DNA of 64,000 nt from assembly GCA_964391015.1 (NCBI GenBank), contig CAYMKU010000002.1, positions 1 through 64,000 of the forward strand, in the 5' to 3' direction. Below are positions 1 through 7,618 of the stretch, one piece after another. Position numbers and translations under genes: made by a program. How positions within the stretch are numbered: position 1 is the first letter of the stretch; each line of letters begins with the position of its first letter. Below the pieces are notes generated by a model, which saw nothing but the letters and a program-made list of their open reading frames with translations, searched no databases and was not told where the DNA came from. Origin of the DNA: XYD12-FULL-36-8 sp964391015. Lineage in GTDB: Bacteria > Bacteroidota > Ignavibacteria > Ignavibacteriales > Ignavibacteriaceae.

Positions 1-2
1 TC

Positions 3-743
3 AGCGGCACTTTGTTTAATGGTAATTCAGCGGCAGTTGTGTTAACATTCCAGTCTGGGGATTACCCGATTGGAGAGTATTCGATGGATATGGTTGTAAC
101 AAGCAATGATCCTAATGCCTTATCTCTTACTGTTCCTATTAAAATGACAATTCAAGATCCTGTACCTGTAGAATTAGAATCATTTACTGCAACAAATAAC
201 AGAAATGAGGTCATTCTTAATTGGTCCACGGCGACCGAGACCAACAATAGCGGATTCGAAATAGAGTGTTGGAATGGCAGTGATAACTCAGGTTGGCAGA
301 AGAAGGGATTTGTCAGAGGAAGCGGCACAAGCAGTTCGATAAAGCATTATTCGTTCAGTGATAAATCAATTTCAATCGCTGGTGATTATTATTATCGCTT
401 AAAACAGATTGATCTGGACGGTACTTTTGAGTACTCAAATCAAGTTCACGTTGTAATAGATAAACCGACATCTATTGCTTTGCTGCAGAACTATCCGAAC
501 CCATTCAATCCCTCAACTGCGATTGAATTTACACTAACTGACAAAGCAGATGTAAAACTATCTATCTATTCAATTCTTGGCGAGTTAGTTAAAGATTATA
601 CATTCAATCAGCTTGAAGCCGGTTATCACAAAATTAATTTTAATGCTTCTGAATTGACTTCAGGTACTTATATATATCAGCTAAAGGTTAAGGGTGGGAA
701 ATCAGATTTTTCAGCAACAAAGAAAATGATTCTCACAAAATAA
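3..743 (+). CDS. Secreted protein with T9SS type A sorting domain, C-terminal part (5' partial)
   Basis: The reading frame is open to the left edge of the window, so the start codon and most of the protein lie outside. What is visible is the end of an Ig-like/ASH-type beta domain (a stretch reading VVTSNDPNALSLTVPIKM), a linker, then the domain that commonly precedes sorting signals in this group (PVELESFTA, ATETNNSGFEIE, YYYRLKQIDLDG). It ends in a type A T9SS sorting domain with NYPNPFNPST, GELV and SGTYIYQLK motifs and a terminal KKMILTK. Proteins with this tail are exported by T9SS and anchored at or released from the cell surface. The main function cannot be judged because the N-terminal part is missing. 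A good terminator follows 27 bp after the stop. Confidence 0.85.
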   Translation, partial: SGTLFNGNSAAVVLTFQSGDYPIGEYSMDMVVTSNDPNALSLTVPIKMTIQDPVPVELESFTATNNRNEVILNWSTATETNNSGFEIECWNGSDNSGWQKKGFVRGSGTSSSIKHYSFSDKSISIAGDYYYRLKQIDLDGTFEYSNQVHVVIDKPTSIALLQNYPNPFNPSTAIEFTLTDKADVKLSIYSILGELVKDYTFNQLEAGYHKINFNASELTSGTYIYQLKVKGGKSDFSATKKMILTK

Positions 744-770
744 TCTAAGTTGAAACTTTATTCATTTAGC

Positions 771-795
771 AAAGCGGTCTTCGGACCGCTTTTTT
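771..795 (+). terminator. Rho-independent terminator between convergent genes
   Basis: A 9-bp perfect stem (771-779 pairing with 784-792) closed by a TTCG tetraloop is followed by a T run. It sits between the stop of the plus-strand sorting-domain gene and the stop of the minus-strand gene at 797. The T run follows the plus direction; the A run on the other side is short, so minus-strand termination would be weaker. Confidence 0.85.
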
Positions 796-796
796 A

Positions 797-2614
797 TTAA
801 CGCAATAAAATCATCTTTCGTGTTAAAGAAAAATTATTAGTTGTAATTCTATAAAAATAAATTCCGCTTGCTAATTCTTTCCCCGCATTAAAGTTGACAT
901 TATGAGTACCAGCTTCTTTAAATCCACTCACAAGTTCGTCAACTTTTCTGCTCAAAATGTCATAAACAGAAATGTTAACGTTACCATTCACAGCTAAAGA
1001 ATATCTAATTGTAGTTGATGGATTAAATGGATTGGGAAAGTTTTGTGAAAGAGAAAAATACTCAGGAGTATTAATTGTGTTATTAATATCAATTAAAGAT
1101 GGCGGATAATATTTTTTTACTCTGATCAAATCCACTCGGAGGAAATCACTGCCCTGGAATGGATTGGTTAACCCAATGGTTGTTTGACCACCTCCATTAA
1201 TTTGGAAAATCGTTTGTTCGCCTACCCTTACCCATATAGGATTGAAAGATTGAACTGCTCTCAAGTTAACATCGGTAACTCTTTGTGTATCGCCTAAAGC
1301 AGGATTAGGATTTATATATGAAGGAGTTACTAAATCCACTGTTGCATGTTGAGCAGCATTGGACGAACCAGCAGGACCCGAATAATCCAAAGTATATTGA
1401 CCAGACAAAGAATCGGGCAATGAAAATCCATAAATAGCTTTAATACTTGGGTCAGAAGAAGTATTTACTATACTGAAGACATTACCTCCTGCTATAGGAA
1501 ATGGCCAAGGAGAGGCCGTTGAGGATAACCAATTGCTGGTTGTAGTGTAAAACACCGCATTTGAGGGAACATTCCAATGTGGTTCGGTTCCATTTAAGCT
1601 TGCATTTAAAACAAAATTATATGCAATACCTTCACCATAAAGCGGCATTGTTTCCATCGGAGATTTTTCATCATTACTTATGATTACTATCGTATCTTTA
1701 ACAATTCCTTCTTCCACTGGAGAAAATCTAATTGTAATTTCTTTTTTATTCCCTGGATTAATTACAATTGGAAAGGACTCAAGAACTAAAAATTTGTCAG
1801 TTAAAAATTGAATGTTTGAAATATTTAGAGTTGAGCTTCCAATGTTATAAAGCATTAATTTTTTGTCTTGATGGCCATTCCAATTAAATATTGTATATGG
1901 AAAATAAATTGGGGGTCTGTCTCTAAAAAAATTGTGATTTAGAATAGTATCTCCAGTTGTAGGCGATATTTCAATTCTTGAAAATCTTCTATTACCAAAC
2001 TCCAAATCAGCACCAGAAACAGGGCTTCGAAGCAGTCTAAGAGCATCTGAATTCAGTCTATTAAAACTTCCAGAAACATTTGCACCAAGTTGAATCTCGA
2101 TGCCAGGTCTACCTAAATTGATAACTATTTTCCCAAGCAAGAACCAACAGTTCAAACGATCTGCCTCTACAAAATTATCCCGCATGTTATAGCAGATACT
2201 ATCAATCAAGGCTGAATCTACTGGATTGATGAATTTAATATACGCGTTAGTGGGAACGATTCCACCCGGGTGGTAGTAATAAACAAGATATGTATCAGCT
2301 TGAGCGATATTGATTTTCAAAGAAACCGTAATACTTCCTGACATTACCAATAGTCGCCTGAAATTACCCCCGTATGCCAAATTGAAATTGTACGTTGTCC
2401 ATCCAGTGGTGTCGGGTGAAAATTCTTGGTAATATCCGATTGTATCATTTTCTACTATTACATAACCGCTTGTTTGAGTTAGGTTATCCATTGTTATAGA
2501 ATTAGTTGAATCAACTAGGCTCTGTGAGAAAATTAATTCGGTTGCAGGAATGATTAAAAGACAGCAAATTGTTTGGCCTAAAGAAAAGATGCCAACAATA
2601 AATATTTTTTTCAT
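797..2614 (-). CDS. Secreted golvesin-like/choice-of-anchor D protein with T9SS sorting domain
   Basis: 605 aa. An N-terminal hydrophobic signal segment (MKKIFIVGIFSLG..., to about residue 30) is followed by a golvesin-like (xanthan-lyase CBD-like) beta domain at about 45-195. An ASH/choice-of-anchor D domain follows at about 245-330 (LYNIGSSTLNI, INPGNKKEITIRFSP, DTIVIISND), then a second golvesin-like region at about 335-500. A type A T9SS sorting domain ends the protein (NFPNPFNPST, ASGIYFYRI, RKMILLR). These modules bind carbohydrate or act as scaffolding in known proteins, and no catalytic motif is visible. It is probably a cell-surface or released protein of unknown role. It is convergent with the preceding gene and shares its terminator region. 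Confidence 0.82.
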   Translation of the reverse strand: MKKIFIVGIFSLGQTICCLLIIPATELIFSQSLVDSTNSITMDNLTQTSGYVIVENDTIGYYQEFSPDTTGWTTYNFNLAYGGNFRRLLVMSGSITVSLKINIAQADTYLVYYYHPGGIVPTNAYIKFINPVDSALIDSICYNMRDNFVEADRLNCWFLLGKIVINLGRPGIEIQLGANVSGSFNRLNSDALRLLRSPVSGADLEFGNRRFSRIEISPTTGDTILNHNFFRDRPPIYFPYTIFNWNGHQDKKLMLYNIGSSTLNISNIQFLTDKFLVLESFPIVINPGNKKEITIRFSPVEEGIVKDTIVIISNDEKSPMETMPLYGEGIAYNFVLNASLNGTEPHWNVPSNAVFYTTTSNWLSSTASPWPFPIAGGNVFSIVNTSSDPSIKAIYGFSLPDSLSGQYTLDYSGPAGSSNAAQHATVDLVTPSYINPNPALGDTQRVTDVNLRAVQSFNPIWVRVGEQTIFQINGGGQTTIGLTNPFQGSDFLRVDLIRVKKYYPPSLIDINNTINTPEYFSLSQNFPNPFNPSTTIRYSLAVNGNVNISVYDILSRKVDELVSGFKEAGTHNVNFNAGKELASGIYFYRITTNNFSLTRKMILLR

Positions 2615-2988
2615 GTTAGCCGCCCCAATATTTCTGTTAAAAAATTCATCTTAAGATTTATGTTGCTGAAAACAATTTTTATTTTCACAAATAATCCCTC
2701 GATGCACATTATAAATTTAACATGAACTCATATAAAAAGGTAGATATTTTATCCTAAGCTTTGGTTGGAAAAAACAGTAGCGTGGGTTTTCTTGCTCAAG
2801 TTCATATCCAACAATTACCCCGAAAACTCGGTAAATCTTACAATTTTCACAAAATAATCACAAAATGAGACAAAAAAGCATTTCTTTATTTAGGTATAGA
2901 AGTTGAGCAAAATAAACATCAGACGAACAAATGAATCTTTCTATTTTTCTGAAAGTTACTTTCTAAGGCAAATAACTATTAATAATTT
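2615..2988. other. 374-bp divergent intergenic region, no gene seen
   Basis: This separates the minus-strand golvesin-like gene from the plus-strand lipoprotein gene, so it must hold two promoters. It is strongly AT-rich with several short A/T tracts. I see no convincing -35/-10 pair, no sizeable hairpin and no plausible small ORF with a ribosome-binding site. Confidence 0.4.
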
Positions 2989-4425
2989 ATGTGGATTAAC
3001 AACATGTCACTAACATCTATTAAACAGCATTTAGCAGGAATGTTCCTGCTTTTTCTTTTTTCAATTATAATTGGTGGATGTGAATCTGATACCCCAGTAA
3101 CTTCTGACGATAACAACCAGCAAACTCAAAAGACCGTTAAAATCAGTGGACAAGTGATAAGCAACTTAACTGGAATACCTATTGACAGTGCTCAAATCGT
3201 TGTTAATGGATTGAATGGTCAGCTTGTTTTTTATACAGACAATCAGGGAAAGTTCAATCATGATGTAACTGTGACATCAAGTGTAAACTTGACTCTAGTG
3301 GTTGCAAAAGCAGGATATTATACTGACAGCGTAAATGTTTACGTTAGCGGAAATTCAGATGTTACGGTACCAATTATAGAACTCCTATATAAAAGTACCG
3401 CCTCGGTTCCTTCAGGCGATCCAGTAAGTATTTTCTTATTATCGCAAAGTGTAAAAAGTATTGGAGTTAAAGAAAGCGGTGCAGAAGAAACTGCAAGAAT
3501 TACTTTTGTAGTGCAAGACTCGGCAGGCGTGCCTATTGACCTTGCTCACTCAGTTGATGTGTATTTTAAATTTGGTGCAAACCCAGGTGGCGGTGAAGTA
3601 CTAAGTCCAACAGTAGTAAAAACAAATATTGCTGGTCAGGCAGCAGTAAACCTCACAAGCGGAACCAAGGCGGGTGTTGTTCAAATTATTGCCGAAATAA
3701 CATTGGGAACAAAAAAGATTACATCGTTACCAGTTGCAATTGCAATTCATGGTGGATTGCCCGACTTCGCTCACTTTAGTATTGCCCCAGAAAAAGTAAA
3801 CTTTCCAGGATACAACATTTTTGGATTACAAAATCCTATTACCGCTTACGTTGGTGATAAATATGCTAACCCTGTTAGACCTCTAACCTCTGTTTACTTC
3901 ACCACGACCGGTGGTATTATAGAGGGTTCGATTCAAACAAATACACAGGGAATAGGAACATCGAATTTAATCTCCGCATTTCCACAACCTACTCACCCAA
4001 TTTTTGGTCCCGGATTTGCAACAATAACCGCAACCACAGCTGATCAAAATTCTACAAACATTAGCAGAGAAACTGTAGTTCTTTTCTCTGGTATTCCGCA
4101 AATGGATGCTTCGCCTACTACATCATTCACTATTCCTGAAGGCGGTCTTCAGGCATTTAGCTATACAGTATCAGACCAATTTTCTAATCCATTGGCTGGA
4201 AGCACATCAATTAAAGTTAGTGTTGATGGGGAAGATGTTAAAGCACAAGGAGACATTGATATTACCCTTCCCGACACTCAAAGCAGAAGCTGGACTCAAT
4301 TCAACTTTGTAGTCTGGGATGCAAAAGTAGATACAACAAACTCTTTAAGCCCTGTGGTTATCACAATTAAAGCTGATGGTCCAAATGGAAAAATTCAGAA
4401 AACACTTTCGGGAATGAAAAATTAA
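2989..4425 (+). CDS. Lipoprotein with CarboxypepD_reg-like and Ig-like (invasin/Big-type) domains
   Basis: 478 aa from the first ATG; a second in-frame ATG at 3004 is equally possible. The N-terminus has a lipoprotein signal with hydrophobic LLFLFSIIIGGC, the Cys being the predicted lipidation site. Residues about 47-130 form a carboxypeptidase-regulatory-like beta sandwich (ISGQVISNLTGIPIDSA, TDNQGKF). Two or three Ig-like repeats of the bacterial Big_1 style follow, with features such as D-G-P and A-V-N-L-T-S-G-T. This is a structural surface or periplasmic protein with no enzyme motif. It is a single-gene unit: divergent from the gene on its left and closed by a strong terminator. Confidence 0.75.
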   Translation: MWINNMSLTSIKQHLAGMFLLFLFSIIIGGCESDTPVTSDDNNQQTQKTVKISGQVISNLTGIPIDSAQIVVNGLNGQLVFYTDNQGKFNHDVTVTSSVNLTLVVAKAGYYTDSVNVYVSGNSDVTVPIIELLYKSTASVPSGDPVSIFLLSQSVKSIGVKESGAEETARITFVVQDSAGVPIDLAHSVDVYFKFGANPGGGEVLSPTVVKTNIAGQAAVNLTSGTKAGVVQIIAEITLGTKKITSLPVAIAIHGGLPDFAHFSIAPEKVNFPGYNIFGLQNPITAYVGDKYANPVRPLTSVYFTTTGGIIEGSIQTNTQGIGTSNLISAFPQPTHPIFGPGFATITATTADQNSTNISRETVVLFSGIPQMDASPTTSFTIPEGGLQAFSYTVSDQFSNPLAGSTSIKVSVDGEDVKAQGDIDITLPDTQSRSWTQFNFVVWDAKVDTTNSLSPVVITIKADGPNGKIQKTLSGMKN

Positions 4426-4444
4426 AATACAATTCAATTTCTTT

Positions 4445-4475
4445 ATGGCTGTCAAAACTTGACAGCCATTTTTAT
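4445..4475 (+). terminator. Rho-independent terminator
   Basis: An 11-bp perfect stem ATGGCTGTCAA / TTGACAGCCAT (4445-4455 and 4459-4469) with a 3-nt loop is followed by TTTTTATTTT. It lies 20 bp after the lipoprotein stop codon. Confidence 0.85.
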
Positions 4476-4553
4476 TTTAAATCGTTTCGGTACACTAATG
4501 AAACTTTTTGACGCTTTTGATCATCTTATCGTTGAATATTTTTTAGTAAAGAA

Positions 4554-4760
4554 ATGATTATTAATAAAAAGTTAATTTTTAAACGAACTTTGCCGGTTAT
4601 AATTGGTGCAATTTTAGGATATGCATATTACTACTTTATTGGATGCCAAAATGGTTGCCCTATTCAAAGCAATCCTCTTGCAAGTACAATATATGGAGTT
4701 TTAGTTGGAGGAATTTTTTCCATTCCATCAAAGAAAAAGAAGGATAATTCCGGAAATTAA
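4554..4760 (+). CDS. DUF6132-family small membrane protein
   Basis: 68 aa. One N-terminal membrane segment (IIGAILGYAYYYFIG) is followed by the family's cysteine signature GCQNGCPI and a second hydrophobic stretch (TIYGVLVGGIF). The C-terminus is lysine-rich. This matches the DUF6132 pattern of two short TM helices with a CxxxCPI motif between them; the function is unknown. A 19-codon ORF (4498-4557, MKLFDAFDHLIVEYFLVKK) ends in an ATGA overlap with this start and might couple its translation, but I see no clear ribosome-binding site for it. Confidence 0.65.
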   Translation: MIINKKLIFKRTLPVIIGAILGYAYYYFIGCQNGCPIQSNPLASTIYGVLVGGIFSIPSKKKKDNSGN

Positions 4761-4859
4761 CACATATAATTTCCAACTAAATATTAATTGATATTGCAAT
4801 TAATCATATATAAATTGCGTACAGAAATTAATTGTGACACCAATAATTTAGGAAAAAAC

Positions 4860-5210
4860 ATGGCATCAGATTTTATTGCTCACGTTGAAATCCCATCAAC
4901 CAATCTTGAAAAAAGCAGTGATTTTTATAAACAACTCTTTGGATGGGAATTTAAACCTTTCGGAAATGGATATTCATTATATAACACCCACAAAAGTTTT
5001 ACAATCGGACTGAGGAAATCTGAAAAAATTTGTAACGTTGATTGCACAATTTTCCACGTACGTGTAGATGATATAACAAATCTATTGGCTAAAGCTACAT
5101 CAATCGGTGGACATATATCACGAGGCAAAACCACTATCCCTGCCATGGGTTACTATGCTTTAATAACCGATTTAGACGGAAACACAATCGGTTTATATCA
5201 AAACAATTAA
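4860..5210 (+). CDS. VOC (glyoxalase/bleomycin resistance) superfamily protein
   Basis: 116 aa from the ATG at 4860, which has an upstream AGGA. The open frame extends further upstream to 4788 but that part lacks a domain match, so I prefer the internal start. One vicinal-oxygen-chelate module: the first strand FIAHVEIPSTNLEKSSDFY provides the metal-binding His region, LFGWEF and the final DLDGNTIGLYQ are typical. Such proteins bind a metal and act on, or sequester, small molecules; the substrate is not predictable. It appears to be a solitary gene. Confidence 0.75.
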   Translation: MASDFIAHVEIPSTNLEKSSDFYKQLFGWEFKPFGNGYSLYNTHKSFTIGLRKSEKICNVDCTIFHVRVDDITNLLAKATSIGGHISRGKTTIPAMGYYALITDLDGNTIGLYQNN

Positions 5211-5377
5211 ATTTTTATTATCAACATTTTTATCGAGATGAATTTCTTAATTTGATTTAGGGATCTATCTCTCCAAGAGATTATTGTTGAAACCGGTAAT
5301 ACTTCTATTTTTTCTTTTAAATTATATCTTGAAATTCGATTTTGAATTTTTTACAAGAAAAAGCTGATCATCATAAT

Positions 5378-7195
5378 ATGTACATCTTAGGAATTTCCGC
5401 CTTCTATCATGATTCTGCTGCCGCAATTATTAAAGATGGCGAAATTGTAGCCGCCGCTCAAGAAGAGCGGTTCACTAGAATAAAACACGATCAAAATTTC
5501 CCAATAAATGCTATTAAATATTGTCTTAAGGAAGCAGGAATAACTTCTCATCAATTAAACTACGTTAGTTTTTATGATAAGCCATTCACAAAGTTTGAAC
5601 GAATACTTGAAACTTATTTAGCGTATGCTCCTCGTGGAATAAATTCGTTTGTCAAAGCTGTTCCTTTGTGGATTAAGAAAAAAATATGGATGAAGGAATT
5701 GATAAAGAAAGAGCTTGGCTATGAAGGAGAAATACTTTTTCCTGAGCATCATGAATCACACGCCGCCTCGACATTTTATCCATCTCCATTTAATAGTGCC
5801 GCTTATCTTACAATGGATGGTGTTGGTGAATGGGCGACAACATCTTATGGTTTGTGCAACGAAAATGGGATAAAAATATTAGGAGAACTCCACTTCCCAC
5901 ATTCGTTGGGACTACTGTATTCTGCATTCACTTACTTTACAGGATTTAAAGTGAATTCCGGCGAATATAAAGTTATGGGGTTGGCTCCATACGGTGAACC
6001 GAAATATGTTCAAAAAATTTATGAACATCTTATAGATCTAAAGGATGATGGTTCCTTTAAAATGAATATGGATTACTTTGATTACTGTGCCGGACTCACA
6101 ATGACCAACAATAAGTTTAATAAATTATTCGGTGGTGAGCCGCGTATCCCAGAAACAAATCTTACCCAAAGAGAAATGGATCTTGCCCGCTCAGTTCAAG
6201 ATGTAACAGAAGAAATAATGCTTAAAATGGCAAGGCATGTTAAAAAAGTTACGAGAGAAAAATATTTGTGTCTTGCCGGTGGAGTCGCTTTGAATTGTGT
6301 CGGCAATGGAAAATTATTGCGTGAAAATATTTTTGATGATATTTGGATTCAGCCAGCTGCTGGAGATGCAGGCGGAGCAATCGGTGCAGCATACATCGTT
6401 TATCATCAGCATTTGAAGAACAAGATGTCAAGCAAGAATGGCAGAGATTTGCAAAAGGGTTCATATCTGGGCCCACATTATTCGAATGATGAGATCAAGG
6501 AATTTCTTTCGCACAATTCTTTACCCTATAAATTTCTGGACGATGCAAATTTATATGATTTTATCAGCGATTATATAATTCAGGAGAAAGTGATTGGATG
6601 GTTTCAAGGTAGAATGGAGTTTGGTCCTCGCGCACTTGGCTCTCGTACTATAATAGGTGATGCACGTTCGCCAAACATGCAAAAGAAAATGAATTTAAAA
6701 ATAAAATTTCGGGAAGGATTCCGTCCATTTGCTCCGTCAGTATTGGCAGAAAGAGTTAGTGATTGGTTTGAGATTGATAGAGAAAGCCCGTATATGCTTT
6801 TAGTCGCTGAAGTCAAAAAAGAAAAACAGCGAAGGATGACTGAAGAAGAATCAAAACTTTGGGGAATAGATCAACTGAATGTAATTAGGTCGGATGTTCC
6901 GGCAATTACACATATTGATTATTCAGCACGACTGCAGACTGTAAACAAGCTGGATAATCCCAGATACCATGCTTTGATAAATAAATTTTACGAGAAAACA
7001 GGGTGCCCTGTTATTGTTAATACATCTTTCAACGTACGCGGAGAACCAATCGTTCAATCACCGCTCGACGCTTATAAATGTTTTATGCGAACCGAAATAG
7101 ACGTGCTTGTTATGGAAAATTTTGTTCTTCACAAAGAAGATCAGCCCAAGTTTCATGATGATATTGATTGGAGGCAAAAATATGAGCTGGATTAG
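5378..7195 (+). CDS. Carbamoyltransferase, NodU/CmcH/TobZ family
   Basis: 605 aa from ATG 5378; the frame extends to a TTG at 5342 but the family start is MYILGISAFYHDSAA. The N-terminal Kae1/YrdC-like carbamoyl-adenylate domain shows GISAFYHDSAAA, AAQEERFTRIKHD and EHHESHAASTFY (the HHxxHA metal/ATP motif), then GVGEWATTSYG and VMGLAPYG. The C-terminal domain has GWFQGRMEFGPRALGSRTI and VNTSFNVRGEPIV. The family transfers a carbamoyl group from carbamoyl phosphate to a hydroxyl of a sugar, antibiotic or polysaccharide via carbamoyl-AMP. Together with the overlapping SxtJ-like gene this suggests modification of a surface glycan or lipid-linked product, which is inference. No glycosyltransferases are nearby. 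Confidence 0.9.
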   Translation: MYILGISAFYHDSAAAIIKDGEIVAAAQEERFTRIKHDQNFPINAIKYCLKEAGITSHQLNYVSFYDKPFTKFERILETYLAYAPRGINSFVKAVPLWIKKKIWMKELIKKELGYEGEILFPEHHESHAASTFYPSPFNSAAYLTMDGVGEWATTSYGLCNENGIKILGELHFPHSLGLLYSAFTYFTGFKVNSGEYKVMGLAPYGEPKYVQKIYEHLIDLKDDGSFKMNMDYFDYCAGLTMTNNKFNKLFGGEPRIPETNLTQREMDLARSVQDVTEEIMLKMARHVKKVTREKYLCLAGGVALNCVGNGKLLRENIFDDIWIQPAAGDAGGAIGAAYIVYHQHLKNKMSSKNGRDLQKGSYLGPHYSNDEIKEFLSHNSLPYKFLDDANLYDFISDYIIQEKVIGWFQGRMEFGPRALGSRTIIGDARSPNMQKKMNLKIKFREGFRPFAPSVLAERVSDWFEIDRESPYMLLVAEVKKEKQRRMTEEESKLWGIDQLNVIRSDVPAITHIDYSARLQTVNKLDNPRYHALINKFYEKTGCPVIVNTSFNVRGEPIVQSPLDAYKCFMRTEIDVLVMENFVLHKEDQPKFHDDIDWRQKYELD

Positions 7196-7607
7196 CGATG
7201 TTAAAGAAGAACTTGCAGCACTTGAATTATCCAAAACAAGTTTAAAAAAATTTGGCTTACTCGTTGGCGGAATATTTCTCCTTTTAGGTCTCTGGATTCA
7301 CTTTTACTCTCATAGTAATGTGGGATTTATTTTTATTACTATGGGCTCCTTTCTCTTTGTTTTGGGTTTAATTGCACCCGTCTCTCTTTCGGTTGTTTAC
7401 AAAATCTGGATGGGATTAGCTTTTGCACTTGGATGGGTTGTATCAAGAGTTCTATTGATTATACTGTTTTATTTAGGTATAACTACAATAAGCTTGACCG
7501 CAAAATTATTCGGCAAGAAATTTTTAGATGTAAATTTTAGAGATAAAAAAGAATCTTACTGGATTAAAAGAGACGATTCTAAAGTTGATTATTCGAAAAT
7601 GTATTAA
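7182..7607 (+). CDS. SxtJ-like membrane protein
   Basis: 141 aa. The start at 7182 is fixed by an excellent GGAGG at 7171-7175 and overlaps the carbamoyltransferase stop by 14 bp, which implies coupled translation. After an amphipathic N-terminus (MSWISDVKEELAALELS) there are three to four hydrophobic segments at about residues 20-110 and a charged C-terminal tail. Length, topology and position directly after a carbamoyltransferase match SxtJ, a small membrane protein of unknown role repeatedly found next to SxtI/NodU-type carbamoyltransferases. Confidence 0.72.
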   Translation: MSWISDVKEELAALELSKTSLKKFGLLVGGIFLLLGLWIHFYSHSNVGFIFITMGSFLFVLGLIAPVSLSVVYKIWMGLAFALGWVVSRVLLIILFYLGITTISLTAKLFGKKFLDVNFRDKKESYWIKRDDSKVDYSKMY

Positions 7608-7618
7608 TTTATTTTGTC

